A stretch of 64,000 nt of DNA. It comes from Ascaris suum. Lineage: Eukaryota > Nematoda > Chromadorea > Rhabditida > Ascarididae. The position numbers and the translations under genes were made by a program. The number at the start of each line of letters is the position of its first letter. Position 1 is the stretch's first letter. This document shows positions 11,583-23,199 of this stretch, piece after piece. The notes beneath the pieces are model-generated. The model saw only the letters and a list, made by a program, of their open reading frames with translations. It was not told the origin of the DNA and made no database searches. Location: positions 11,470,065 to 11,534,064 of the forward strand of contig CM024171.1 in assembly GCA_013433145.1 (NCBI GenBank), read 5' to 3'.

Positions 11583-14500
11583 CTAAGCAACTTCACAAGG
11601 ATAAGAAACAAAATTTGTTGACTTATAATTACTGACGGAGCTATCAGGTTGCCAATCAAATTTCGACTTTAAATCGGCGTTTCGTTTACGTGCAGATTCG
11701 CGTAGCATTGTCTTAATGAAATCATAATCTGGCTCACTCGAATATTTCAGCGAATTTATATAGGAAATTATTTTATGAACTTCTTGCGGTAAAGCAGCCA
11801 CCGCAAGTGGATCTGAAATTATGAATGATTACGAAACGAAAAAAAATAATAATGTGCTTAATTAATCAAATTTTCGAGTAATATTTCAACTACGTATAGA
11901 ATCTATAGATTCAATTCATTGCGATCAAGTCTATATTATAGGAAATATGCATCATATCTAGCTTTTTTTTTTGTTACCGGAATAAAATAACGATAGTTGG
12001 CAATCTTCATTTGATCGAAATGTCGTAAAAAAATGCAGCTATCATACATCCGCCAGAAATCTATCCCATTTGGAGGGTGAAAGTGTTGTTCAGCATCATT
12101 TTGTGAGCTTGCAAAAACAAATCTAGAGCTTCGAACTTATCATAATTTGCCTACTTGAAATTCAAGCTATATGGGGCAGTTCCCAACTTTTAGCAATTTC
12201 ATCAATTTCAGTTTACTTAATAAATCGACCGCATTACGAGATTAGATATATTCTCACTTGTTAATAACCAGACGCTACTGCAAGAAAGAAGGTTAACTGA
12301 ATGAATGAGTGTCTGATCTGTTTAATGAAGCTATACATTGATATGCTTACGAATTGGAATATGGTCGGGGTTCTAACTGACTTCTTGCACATCTTGCTTG
12401 AGCAATTATCATAGCGTGAAATCTACAACTTCACACCTAGCGTTTAAATAATCCTTTGAATAGATTGCATTGAAACGCTAATAAGGTTCACACGGATTGA
12501 ATGAATAGTTTTAAAACAGAAAAGGATTCACAGTCTCCCGAGAAGAGTTTCTCTTTTTCATTGCAAACGTGCGACTTATCAATTGATTTAGCCCACGTGA
12601 TGCTTTTACGATCTAAAAACTCGAGCAACATGTATATCCACGATTCCAGATCATCACGTCGGCATTGCTCCTGTGCGTGATGACAATGACGTGACGCATA
12701 ACGCACCGTTCCCATGAAGTGTACTGTTTCACGTGGCAACCTACAACTGTTATTCCTCTACTCCAAAAGTATAGATTTAGTGATAATCTTTTACGAACAG
12801 ATCCAACGAACTCAGATTCTTGGTGACCTTTGATTTGCGGTGCACTTTTTAATATTACGAGAAATAGTGACAAGAAGAACATAATAACGAACTGCCGAAA
12901 GAATTGACAATATGGCCAAAAATCGTTGGTTTGGTCGAATTTTTCAAAACATTTTGGCCTCTCTGTCGAGAAAACCTCCATTCCTGACCACTTACCCCTT
13001 CGCCATACTAGTATAAGCTCTCCAGAAGATATGCGCTTTCAGATCATTGAACGCTTTAAAATGTTGAAATAAAATAAAGTTTAGAGTACTGTTCGGGCTC
13101 TAAGATTTGACTACTAAGACGTCGATTACCGAAAATAACGGCCCCCTTGCAATAGTGGATTTCTATGATCGATGACGCGTATACTATACACTTGCGTTCG
13201 ATCCGGAACGCTTGCTGGCAGTCGGATGCTCTGGAATACGGAGATCGCAAGGCCTAGTGGGAATAAGGGAGAAGGGTGTGAGGACTTGCGTTGGCGTTCA
13301 TTGAAAGCATCGCCTACTACTTGCATATGTTTAGGGCCCATCTTTCACTCTGCAAGTGTTCGAAAGTGTATACGATCACGTCAGATGCGTCGTTGGCAAC
13401 CGAATTCCGCTCCCGCTATGCGCCATATATTCTCCACGTGTTCTTGTGCCGCAGCAGTAATACGATCACAATATATTGGCCTTCAGGAGTTCGAAATTCG
13501 ATTTGGTCTTCTTTGACAAGAGCAGACCAACACAAACCTAACAGCTTTCGTATTTTTAATTGTATATTTCCTCGCGATACCGAAGTCGAGTAAATATATT
13601 GTGCTTGCTTTATCTTTTAAGCCCACAGAAAAATTCTGCGGCTTCACATCTCTATGAATGTATCCAATTTCATGAAGGTCAGAGATTGCGTCGATCGTTT
13701 GCAGTCCAACTTTCGTTGAAGTCCCATAACTGCAATCTTATTGATCAACGTTACACAACATCGTTTATCCATAAAACACTGCGTACGCATATAATGGCTA
13801 ACGGATCATGTGCGAAACCCTACACAATGGACAATAACTTAAATGACACGTTGAAAGTTCATTCGGGCAGGTTCACGGTTTATACGTACTATCCATCAAA
13901 CGAATCAGCTCGTCATTCTGTCGCGCACAAGAACAACACCGTTAGTTTATCTGGACGTATACTGTAGATGGGCGTGCACGAGCTTTTGTCTGTTAAAATT
14001 GATCGACAATTTTCCACTTGTTTTTGCAAAAGCGAATGGCGAATAGATCCTGATAAAAATCGCCACTAGGACGCGTTTAAGTTACGTTCATATAGCCGAG
14101 TGCAAGAAATGGGGCTAATTCGCCAAGATTTGCGTATGGAAAGCAGTTTGAAGATGAACTTAAACAGACCGTTTTTACCGCTCTCGCAATAAGTAAGGCT
14201 TCTGCGGTTGAGGTAAATGCAGTCGGTACGAACGACGAAAACTATTGGCCATCCGAGCGAAAACTGATCTGCATCAATTCGCCGACTCCTTTTTTCCAAG
14301 TCATACCAACATAGATGCAAATGTGGGGCGGAGGAGGAAGAAGAATAAGAGGAGGCCACCCTCAAAATCTCCGGCAATGGTGGAGAAATTCGGCAGTTCT
14401 GAGGGATTCAGAAACAGAATTTGAAAATATTCGATATTTTAATAGTACTAAACGTTAGAAAAGAGTGGCGTTTGCCATTTGGCTAGTACGAAAAATCGTG

Positions 14501-17500
14501 GCATTTTTTCGGCTCTCTTTGAGAATCTTTCTCACTCGTTGAGCAAAAAAGCTAAACGCCGAACAAATATAATCAGTAATACGTGAAGGAGCAATTCAAA
14601 TATGGAACCGTTTGCTTTTCCTCACTTAATTTCATTGAAGAGGTTGGAAGAGCTGCTTTATTGAGTGATTATATGAGATGGACAACTCACGCCAAATAGC
14701 ATTCTTATAAGATTTGACTCTAACATCGTTCTTAAATGTGCCGTATTTTTGCCATGAAAATATCATTGCAGATACACGAGAAGAATGGAGTAGAAAAGAA
14801 TTAAAGATAATAGTAAAATACTAAAGAGTTAGGAGATTTATCTATTTAACTAAGAAAAAGCGCTCTCAAAATCGTTGTTTTTTGAGTAAAAGAGTCTAAT
14901 CGCGAGGTTTCGATCATTTTGTCGTAACAGTTTCAACATTCACATTTCATTTCTGAGATCAATAATAGATAATGTGATTTCCAACTGATAAAAGGTAAAT
15001 ATTTCACATTTAGAAACGGCGAAAGGCAATTTGTCTTTTGGGAGAGTTAGAAGCGACGATTAAGTTCACCTGAAAGAATGATGTGGCATTTCCCTTTGAA
15101 TGATATCGAGGCTCGAGCCTACGAGCTCCATTACTATGAATTTGAAGTCCTCCGTCCGACCTGCAATGGTTAATTATAACATTATACGTAAGCCTCTGGG
15201 GATTATTAGTTGGTGTATCGCTTGGGTCTTTAAAAGCTCAGCTGAGGTTTATCACCGCTTGTCTCATATTATTGATCGAAAGCCCATTCACTATACTTTC
15301 AGAAATTCTTTTAAATCGACTAGAGTGCAGCGCCAACGAGCAGAAATCTCAAACAGTGCTATGTCGAGGAGGCTAAATTAGTGAAGGTAGTGCTTCAACC
15401 TTATGGCCACCGTAATTTTTTCTCAAGATTGAAAAACCGAAAAACGTTACAATTGTATGCTTTCAAATGTGCCAAAGATAGCGCAAACTGCAATAAAGAA
15501 AAAGCAAGAGAAGAACTTTTCATTTCGAGCGGAAACTGCAGGACCGTGCTCAGTTCAAAATTGCAATATATGGTTCTTGTTCTTTCGCATCCTCTAATGA
15601 CCATGAACTGGTCTTTTAGTATTTTTTAATGTGGTCGAATGTAGTTTGATTGTTTTTCTGACACTACATTTTTTTCCATTTAAATCCTCACCTCCGTGAG
15701 AAAGTGGTGGTACAGTTATTTGTGTTGGCCTAGACGGACGTTGATGCGTATTTGCAGAAAGGTAGTAGTGACTTCGTTGATGATGGAAACTGGACAGTGG
15801 GCATTACAGTGAAACGGACAGGAATATCGCCTGTGGCACCAAGAGCTTTCGGTCTTCTTAAGAATTCTCGAGCCGTCTCAAACGTAGGTTCCGCTGGGGT
15901 TCCGGTGCTTTCTGAATAGCCCTGATGTTTGAGCCCTTTATGAAGTCCGTGGTGCTGCATCAGCATCGGGGTCAGGCCGACGGAACAGGGACGAAGAATA
16001 AAATGTGAGGAGTAACTCGTCAGGTGGGCATTAGAGAATAGCTTGTTTAAAGGAGCACGAAAAAAGTGAGGTAATTTTCTCTCCCTTGGGATTCCCGATG
16101 AAGCGCCGTCAAGAGGTGGGCTTCCTGCAGGACCCTGAGAGCCAAATATACTGCAGCAACTGTCCGTCGAAAAGCATTCAGAGAGATATTGTAGCACTAC
16201 CATTGGTACAAATCTAAGTGCGATTGCGCCTCATGTATAAGGTGGTATCATGGATTTACAGGATCAGAAGGAGAGATTTTGAGGAATTGTATCATCTAAG
16301 GAGCGCTCGAAATTCCTAGGTGCAATGCTCAAAGCTTTGAATGATGCTGGACGCTCCAGAATCTTTCCTATAGTGGATGAATCAGTGGCCGCCTGCATTT
16401 ATTAAAGAACCAAAATATTGTTCAAAAGTATGGATGCTTATTTTTGCCCATCACGATCCCTAAACTTCATAACTTAAGCACACATGATAGCTTGTCAATA
16501 ATACAATTCTTTGGTGCCAAAGATAATGATAAGGAATCATTCAGTGATGGAACCTTTATCGGCGAGCATGATGAAATGTTCTCGACGATATGGAGGAAGT
16601 TTACTGCACAATCGCAGTACTGTCATTTCGATCTAAATATATTCCGATCGCGTTGCATAAACAATATGTTTGTAGAATGTGAACTTGAAAAGGCGAAAAA
16701 TTTTGAAGAGATAATGCTCCTTTTATTCTCTCAAATATGTCACTTTTGTTCTTTTTTTTTCTTTCTTTAACAAGTCTTTCTGTTCTTTAAAATTTTCTCA
16801 GAAAATAAAATTTTATAATAATATCGTTTCATTTATGATAACATTGATATATACTATAGAAATAATCGTCATGAACAGTTTTAAGTTTTAACGCTCATTG
16901 AAAGTGATACTCATATAAATTTTCATTGGTATATGATACAGAATTGTACATCATTTATATGAACCGCATTAAAGATTGTTTCAAATACCTTCAATCTATT
17001 CAGATATTTTCTATCCTCGTCGATGGTTTCGGTTTTCAATGCGAATGTGTTCGTTTGACCAGGAATTTTATTCATTCGTTTCACTCTGTACACTTCACCG
17101 AAGCCACCAGCGCCGATAAGACTCAATATAGTGTATCTGTAATCAATGTCAACTGAGAGCATAAATTGTACTTTCTTTTCAGTGAATTCACCCATTTCTT
17201 TTAAAATTTTGAGCTGACCTCAAAGACACGGTCTGAGATTGCACGGCAGACAATCAACGAATACAATAGTCGCCGATCCCGAAAAACCTTAACAACACAG
17301 TTTTATGAGAAACGGGGAACGAGTAAGTTTATTTTGCGGATAATTAGCCTATTGTCCCATCCTTATTCCTTTTTCCCCCTTTCAACAAGCCAACTCGGAA
17401 ATTTTATTGGATACGGACGTCATATTTTGTTGGTATAGCGTACCCAGATTTGATGATGGAAATGAGCCACTTTCTCAGTAGATATCTCCCTTCAACAAAT

Positions 17501-19540
17501 CCCTCCAGGAACATGGTGGTCCTAAGACCCCCGGAGTCCCAAAAACCTGGTAAAACCCCATTGTTATATGCGAATTACGTGCGTTATGCATTCTTCGGTT
17601 ATAATGCAAGTATATTCTCTTATATCGTCATTGACATAATCGAATGAGCTTTGCTTTTTAATGCTGTAGTGGTTTCTGAGCTATTGCAGCAACATCAGGA
17701 TGCATCACAAGTAGGTAGTGGGATTGGGCGTAAGCAAGCATTTGGTGTCCATCTAACACTTTCATGTAATTTTGTGGATATGTTGAAATTTGAAAAACTG
17801 AATGATATGCAACCCTCTCTTCGATCCTCTTTTCAGTCGCCATGTTTGGGCCCCTGATAACCTGAGAAAATGTCCTCCTTTCCTGCTCAATTCTTTCAAT
17901 GACTTTCAGGCAGTTTGATAGGTGGTTTTTCAAGCACTTTCTCTCTTGTAATCTTAGGCAAATCATCAACATTTTTGGGGATTTCGATGCCAAGATGAAC
18001 GCATGAAAATGCAAATTCTTGAAAAAAAAAGCCGCTTGTACTAAGTTACTACCGCAAAAGCTATGGGACTACCACTGAGAGTTATTCACGCGATCATTAG
18101 GGGCAATTTTGCAGGTCTAATCAATATCGAACTACACACGAACGCCGAATTCGAATTTGCTTTCTTAATCGTTACGTTGTACTATTTTATGTATGTTTAC
18201 GACTTTTCCTTTGTCTTTCTCCGACTTTCTAAGTGAATCCCTTAAAGCCTTGCTTAATTAAAGGACGATTTATCAGTTACATTGCAACTCACTTATTGGT
18301 GGTCGTCGTGATGATACTACCTGGGATTAATATTGAGCGTTTTGCTCGATGTTTTCGACGTACTTCTTTCGGCTTCTCATCTGACGACTAAAATTCATTC
18401 TCTTTATATTTTGACGAGCTATCGCGTAATGAAAAGAACTCTCATCCGACTGTCGCTATTTCTTTCCGCGAACTATCTTCAACCTTTTTTGTCAATAAAT
18501 ACGATAATTTAAATCTATCTTCCTTCCACCCCTTCCATATTTCCTCCCATTTCAATTGCATCGAGATTACAGATTCCTGACCCGAGATATAGCTGGTCTC
18601 CACATGCTATGCTAAACGAAAAAACACTCTCAGGTGAAGGCAAAACAAACCGCAAATTGGTGAAGTTCGATTTTCTACCGTCGTTTTGCTTCAATTCATT
18701 CCTTATACAGGCGACAGTGGTAGCCTATATTACTCCTCCCTCCACTTCCTCATCCCACCACTTTTCTTCCTTCTTCCTCGCTTGCTCACTCGAAGGATTG
18801 AAAGTGCCGCGCTGTGCGGTTGCTCTGCTTAGAAATATTTTAAACGATGACTTGAAGTCGTTCTTAGAGGATGCCAAGGAAAGGGAAACTTCCCTTTCAG
18901 TCATCCCTCCTTTTTTTTAAAATAAACCTGGCCCAAGACGAAAATGAAAGAAATCGGGTACGAGCGAAGGTTTGGCTCGCATTATTATAATTTCGTGCAC
19001 ATTCGGTTCGTCACTAACGTTGCACTGACGATCTGCCGTTTCCTCCATAAATTCAGAGAGAGGAGAAGATAACATCTGCATTTGGATATATACATGTGTA
19101 TAGACGTAAATGCGTATAAGCCGATGCATATACGTGTATATTTAAATAAGGAAATAAATTTAGTTTTGCAATACCTTTTGTTGTTCGCTATCATCTCTAT
19201 CGCCTTCATTACCGCACTGCTTTAGGTCTTCGTCTATTTCCTTCACTAGTTTGGGCACATTTTCTAAAATTTAATAGTATTTATTCGAGCCAACCAAGTC
19301 CTACCTTTCTATGTAAGCAACTAATTCCATAAAATCTTTCACCCATGAAAGTAAGTGGACGAACGCGATGAGGACGCCTGCAACATAGCACGCTCATTGA
19401 CATCATGCTCATCGACTTTGGCCAAGTCAGCATAGTTTTTTCCTGCTTTCCGCAAGCTTATGCATACCTTCTTCGTTGGAAGCATTCGAGCCCTTCTCGT
19501 CTATCTTTTCCTCCTTGAGCTCACCTTCACTGTCTGGCAT
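11583..19540 (-). CDS. Kinase B: casein kinase 1/TTBK-like Ser/Thr protein kinase
   Basis: Exons on the minus strand: 19540-19468, 19263-19175, 17952-17904, 17152-16989, 16632-16554, 15160-15070, 13729-13538, 12740-12532, 11812-11583. Their lengths sum to 1176 nt, 391 codons plus stop, with no internal stop. The protein starts MPDSEGELKEEKIDEKGSN, an acidic tail, then EKPPIKLPE leads to the glycine loop GAGGFGEVYR, the lysine in FALKTE, the catalytic loop [11 protein letters not shown], the metal-binding LLDFG, the CK1-type [19 protein letters not shown] and the C-lobe ending FDWQPDSS. All catalytic residues are intact. The internal exons of 79, 91, 192 and 209 nt have the same lengths and phases as those of kinase A, so the pair is a tandem duplicate. 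All introns have GT-AG ends. The weakest point is the 49-nt third exon, whose acceptor (CCTAAG) was chosen by phase; the exon could extend upstream in the same frame. Confidence 0.9.
13130..13530. other. GC-rich block within a kinase B intron
   Basis: This part of the 13537-12741 intron is clearly richer in G and C than flanking introns and is open in several frames on both strands (for example plus 13172-13516 and minus 13126-13341). No conserved motif or splice structure was seen. An old insertion is the likeliest explanation; a nested gene is not excluded. Confidence 0.35.
15730..16203. other. GC-rich block with a 157-codon frame within a kinase B intron
   Basis: Inside the 16553-15161 intron, the minus strand is open for 157 codons from an ATG at 16203. 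The plus strand has an equally protein-like frame of about 60 codons (around 15735-15920, with DVDAYLQKG and GNWTVGITVKRTG). Both cannot be real, and neither matches a family recognised here. Its base composition is unlike the flanking intron, which suggests an inserted and decayed element, perhaps retroelement-derived. Confidence 0.35.
18734..18904 (-). CDS. Possible alternative first exon of kinase B
   Basis: An ATG at 18904 opens exactly 57 codons (start MTEREVSLSLASSKNDFK, end KKEEKWWDEEVEGG) to a GT donor in phase 0. It lies in the intron between exons 2 and 3 of kinase B, and phase 0 is what exon 3 (17952) needs. Spliced this way the kinase would have 394 residues with a different charged tail. 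The opposite strand is also open here, so the assignment needs RNA evidence. Confidence 0.35.
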
Positions 19541-20279
19541 CTCTGATACGATAAGCCAGCCCGGACCAGGGAAGTAATAAAATGCGGTTTGAAGTTAGAT
19601 CGAAACTATTTATAGGGAGTTTCCATTCCGTCGAATATGCAAATAGTAGAGTTCCTAGCAAAAGATTTTGGAGAATTTACCCACATTTTCCTTTAATAAA
19701 ATTCTATGCAAATTTCTTGCAAGAGATGGGAAAATTTATGCAAACTTTGACGCATCCAGAACTGCTACTGACGCTGAAAGCATATGTAATCGCGTGCGCT
19801 CTTCTTGCTCAATTGAAAAAATTTTTATGAGGACGAAATTCAATGATAAAAATTGAGAGAGCTCTTTCCATGCTTTACGCTATTTTAAATAAGGTAGTAA
19901 CATATGGCACTATTCTTTAGCCGCCTATCTCTCTCGTTTTGCCGTTTTGCAGGCAACTCCCCTCCTCAGATTTACTGAACTTTTAATTTCCCACAATATT
20001 GATCACTTCAAGAGCATTCTGAAGTTCGCAATCAACTGGAAAGGGAGGGATAGGGTGAAATTGCCCATCTGCCCACTTGAGTAATAATACTGGTTAACAA
20101 CCAACCTTCATCCGTGATGTAATGTGGTATGTGTAACGCAGTTTGGATTGTTTAAAAAAAAATTATCGCTTCATTTTCCGGCTATGTCAGGTGAATTGTG
20201 ATCTTCATCTTGAGCGTCGTGACCATTATTGACAAGCTCTTTTGCGTATACTCGTAGAAATCGTTTGTGAACAACGCAA

Positions 20280-20741
20280 TTAAGATAAAGTGGTCTGAAT
20301 TCTTAGTTTCATTGGTTCACCGCGCAGTTGAAGAGCAGGAGTAGGCTTGATTTTATTTGGAGATCGTTTTTTCAGCTTCATGTTATCACGATGTGTCATA
20401 TTCACATAAAACTGCAGCGAATCAGCGAGACTCATTTCTTCTATGAGGTTCAGGTGGACGAGTCGGCGGTTGAAGATTTCTGCTAAAAGCATGCGGAAAA
20501 GGTCGCAATATGAAGTTGTGCGCAGACACAAACTTCGAAGAGTCTCGAAAACGTAAGGTGGTTGCGATATAGACCTATAATTTTGCTCGTTTTTAGCGTC
20601 ATCGTTATCGTTATATATAATGATCACATATGCCAGTTTCCCTTCCTCAGAATACTTTCTCGCTATAATGATTCGATTGAAAAAACAGCGAAATTCTCGT
20701 ACGACGTGATTTTCTCTCAGCTTCAACGTTTTATCTCTCAT
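20280..20741 (-). CDS. Unrecognised 153-residue open frame
   Basis: An ATG at 20741 opens 153 codons to a stop at 20280, unusually long for this window. The second half looks most protein-like: PPYVFETLRSLCLRTT, then DLFRMLLAEIFNRRLVHL and a basic tail with KLKKRSPNKIKPTP. An acceptor (AATTATAG) occurs before SISQPPY, so the true exon may start there and the upstream half be intron. It may be the last exon of a longer gene whose other exons lie at 21.2-22.0 kb. No family was recognised. Confidence 0.4.
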   Translation of the reverse strand: MRDKTLKLRENHVVREFRCFFNRIIIARKYSEEGKLAYVIIIYNDNDDAKNEQNYRSISQPPYVFETLRSLCLRTTSYCDLFRMLLAEIFNRRLVHLNLIEEMSLADSLQFYVNMTHRDNMKLKKRSPNKIKPTPALQLRGEPMKLRIQTTLS

Positions 20742-21002
20742 TCTATCAATTCATGATATTTAGTTTGGCTGCATATGAGTGAATATCTTTATAGAATATC
20801 AACGCTGAGTCTGTCCCTCTCATGTTATGTTTTCTGACTATATCCGTTTTATTCGAGTATCATCTTTTGTAGTAATTGTTATTTCTTTACTGGCATCTTA
20901 GCAGTGCGTTCCATTTTTGCGTATCTTGCCAGAAAAAACTACTTCCGGAGTCTCGCCATGTTCCAACTACTCCGGGAAGAATTTTTCTGCTTGCGTAGTC
21001 AA

Positions 21003-21203
21003 AACCCGCTCTTAAAATCCCCCACGAGAGAATTCACGGGAACGTCTGCGGGGGCTGGATTTCAGAAAGTTTCTAAGAGAGGTGTTGAAACGAGCACTGC
21101 AAGCAGCGCCGCTTCGAACAGCAAACAAAAAGAAAACAAAAGAAACACTGCGAATGACTCCACCGCGAGGAATGCTGCCACGAAGAAGCGGGAGCCAAAA
21201 TAA
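21003..21203 (+). CDS. Candidate Lys/Ser/Thr/Ala-rich C-terminal exon
   Basis: After a possible acceptor (TTGCGTAG) at about 21000, the plus strand is open to a stop at 21203 with a low-complexity basic sequence including SNSKQKENKRNTANDS and NAATKKREPK. Such tails are typical of nuclear or nucleic-acid-binding proteins. The minus strand is also open here, and no other exon of a plus gene was identified. Confidence 0.25.
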   Translation, partial: NPLLKSPTREFTGTSAGAGFQKVSKRGVETSTASSAASNSKQKENKRNTANDSTARNAATKKREPK

Positions 21204-21744
21204 ACCCATAATCTTGGGACAATAAACCCAAAATCGCCCAAGTGATGGGCAAGGAAAGAAACATCAGAGGATGAAGAGCGACGTTTGTTCCCTGAGGTCC
21301 ATTGCCGTTAGGCGATGGGCGGTCTGGTAAACTACCGCATGAAAACGCGAGCACGAAGAAAGCGGACTTTTTTCCGAACCGCTCGACTGAATCTCGTACA
21401 AGAGGATTTTTCGGATCCTCACGACGAGGTCCTTGCAGGGATGGTTGGTAGCGAACTCTGAACAATAATTGGAGAACGTAGTCGTTGATACATTTGAACG
21501 AATGCTATATGTTGGGAATGTTTTCGTATTTCCTTTTATAACATCAAACGCTCGATCGAAGTTCAGCGCTATTGAATAAGCTATTGCATCGTAGAAGAGC
21601 GTCAGTTTTTCCACTTATAATACATATGAAACAACGCTAAGATATCGATACTCTTGTTTCGGTTTGGTATACTTGACAATGGTCATAGATGAGGGTGGAG
21701 GAATAAAAGATGAAGGTATCTTATCAATCATTGTTAATGCTCAC

Positions 21745-21968
21745 ATAACATGCCGATAGGGACACAACGAGTAGAACAATATTTGCAGATACGGCATGTC
21801 CAGGATATTATATAACGCTCGGAGTTGATTCCATATATGCAGTTCTTTCTCGGGGTCGCCAATCACCGTGTAGCAATGGATAGACATGCGAACGATCGCG
21901 ATAAAAACGATTGGTGCTAGTGGACAACTGATCGAAGCAAGTTTCTTCAGAAATGTGAGATGGATCAC
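21745..21968 (-). CDS. Candidate exon, unrecognised
   Basis: Open frame with a protein-like sequence (GDPEKELHIWNQLRALYNIL) ending at a good donor, TTAT then GTGAGC, at 21745. A second open stretch follows on the same strand at 21264-21614 (DAIAYSIALNFDRAFDVIKG), but its start phase does not fit this donor, so at least one more exon would be needed. The two may belong to one gene ending in the 20280-20741 frame; this is inference. Confidence 0.3.
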
Positions 21969-23199
21969 ATCAACTTGCAGAACTAGTTAGTCGAATATAT
22001 TTTTAGCTAGTTAAATATATTCGATTGAATGAAAAAACTACGGAAATGCGAATGAGAAAAAGAATAGTACCCTTATAAAGTTGTGAGCATTTGCTTACAG
22101 CTCCTACAAAGTTTTCAAGTTTTCATTAACACAAAACCTTTGAAAGGGTTCCTTTACTAGGTAACATTATTTTTGCCACTAAAGCAAATGAATTCATAAA
22201 TAGAGAATTGAGCTATGATAATTTCCTATCACGTTCATTGTTGAGCTGTTGTGATGCCATCAGACATTGGAGTGCTACTGTTGTATGTATACGACCTCGG
22301 TGAGCTTGACAACGGCAAAGAATCAGTTGAGCAACTTATCGCCGAGTCCGTTGAACTCTGTAAGCTGTAACCTCAGACTTTCCTCTAAAATTATAGCACA
22401 ACGAGCAGCTTGTTGAATATGCGATATGCGCCTTTCATCTTCACCAGATGTTATAGCTATTTAATACTCCTTCAAACTGTTTTCTTTCATTTTTGTTTTC
22501 TTGGTGTTTTTCGTCTCATTTATCAACTAATGCAATGATTCATTCTTTAAGCTGTTATAATGCGCACATTGATATCCACCACATTATAGTGGATATCAAT
22601 ACCTATTTCGATTCATAGTTTCAATTCTCTTTACTATTGCACGTGTTTACTGGCTAATGTTCAAAAGAAGACAGAGTGATTCACATATGTGATATACATA
22701 TAAATATCTTCTTTATGTTTTCGTTTCAAATGTTTCCAATATTTTGAAACTGAAATAAAAACGACTGATGTAAATATTTGACACAATTTCGTCAACAGTA
22801 GTTACTGGGGTAAGGTAAACAGTAAACAGTAAATATCTTTGAATGCAAGCCTTAAAATTTTTTGGAACTTATGCTCAGCGATCAACTATACTTTTGTGCA
22901 TTTATTTTCTTTTAGCATTTCATTAGCAACGTTTTTGAAGATGCATGTAGTTTGTGTTGTAAATGATATTAAAGCAATACAAAACCACCAACGATCAAAC
23001 TAGGAATGAAACTTGATAACAGTCATACACTGTAAGTCACAGTGAAGGTCATATTGTGAAACAATTGGCTCAGTCCGGAAATCTTTCGTTTTGGGTGACC
23101 ATCAGCAACATCACATAGACGCTCCTTGTTCGTAAAATGGAAGCCGCCCCTAAGTAATTATTGTATGGTTTTCGTTTAGATACTGAGGAACACTGGGGA

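Noticed and set aside
16923..17195. Unspliced start of kinase B at the ATG at 17195
   Set aside because: The frame is open from that ATG into the kinase, but two good acceptors lie inside it and the spliced upstream exons give an exact 391-codon frame.
19582..19830. 82-residue plus-strand frame just upstream of kinase B
   Set aside because: No domain, splice or composition support; it lies in the likely promoter of kinase B.
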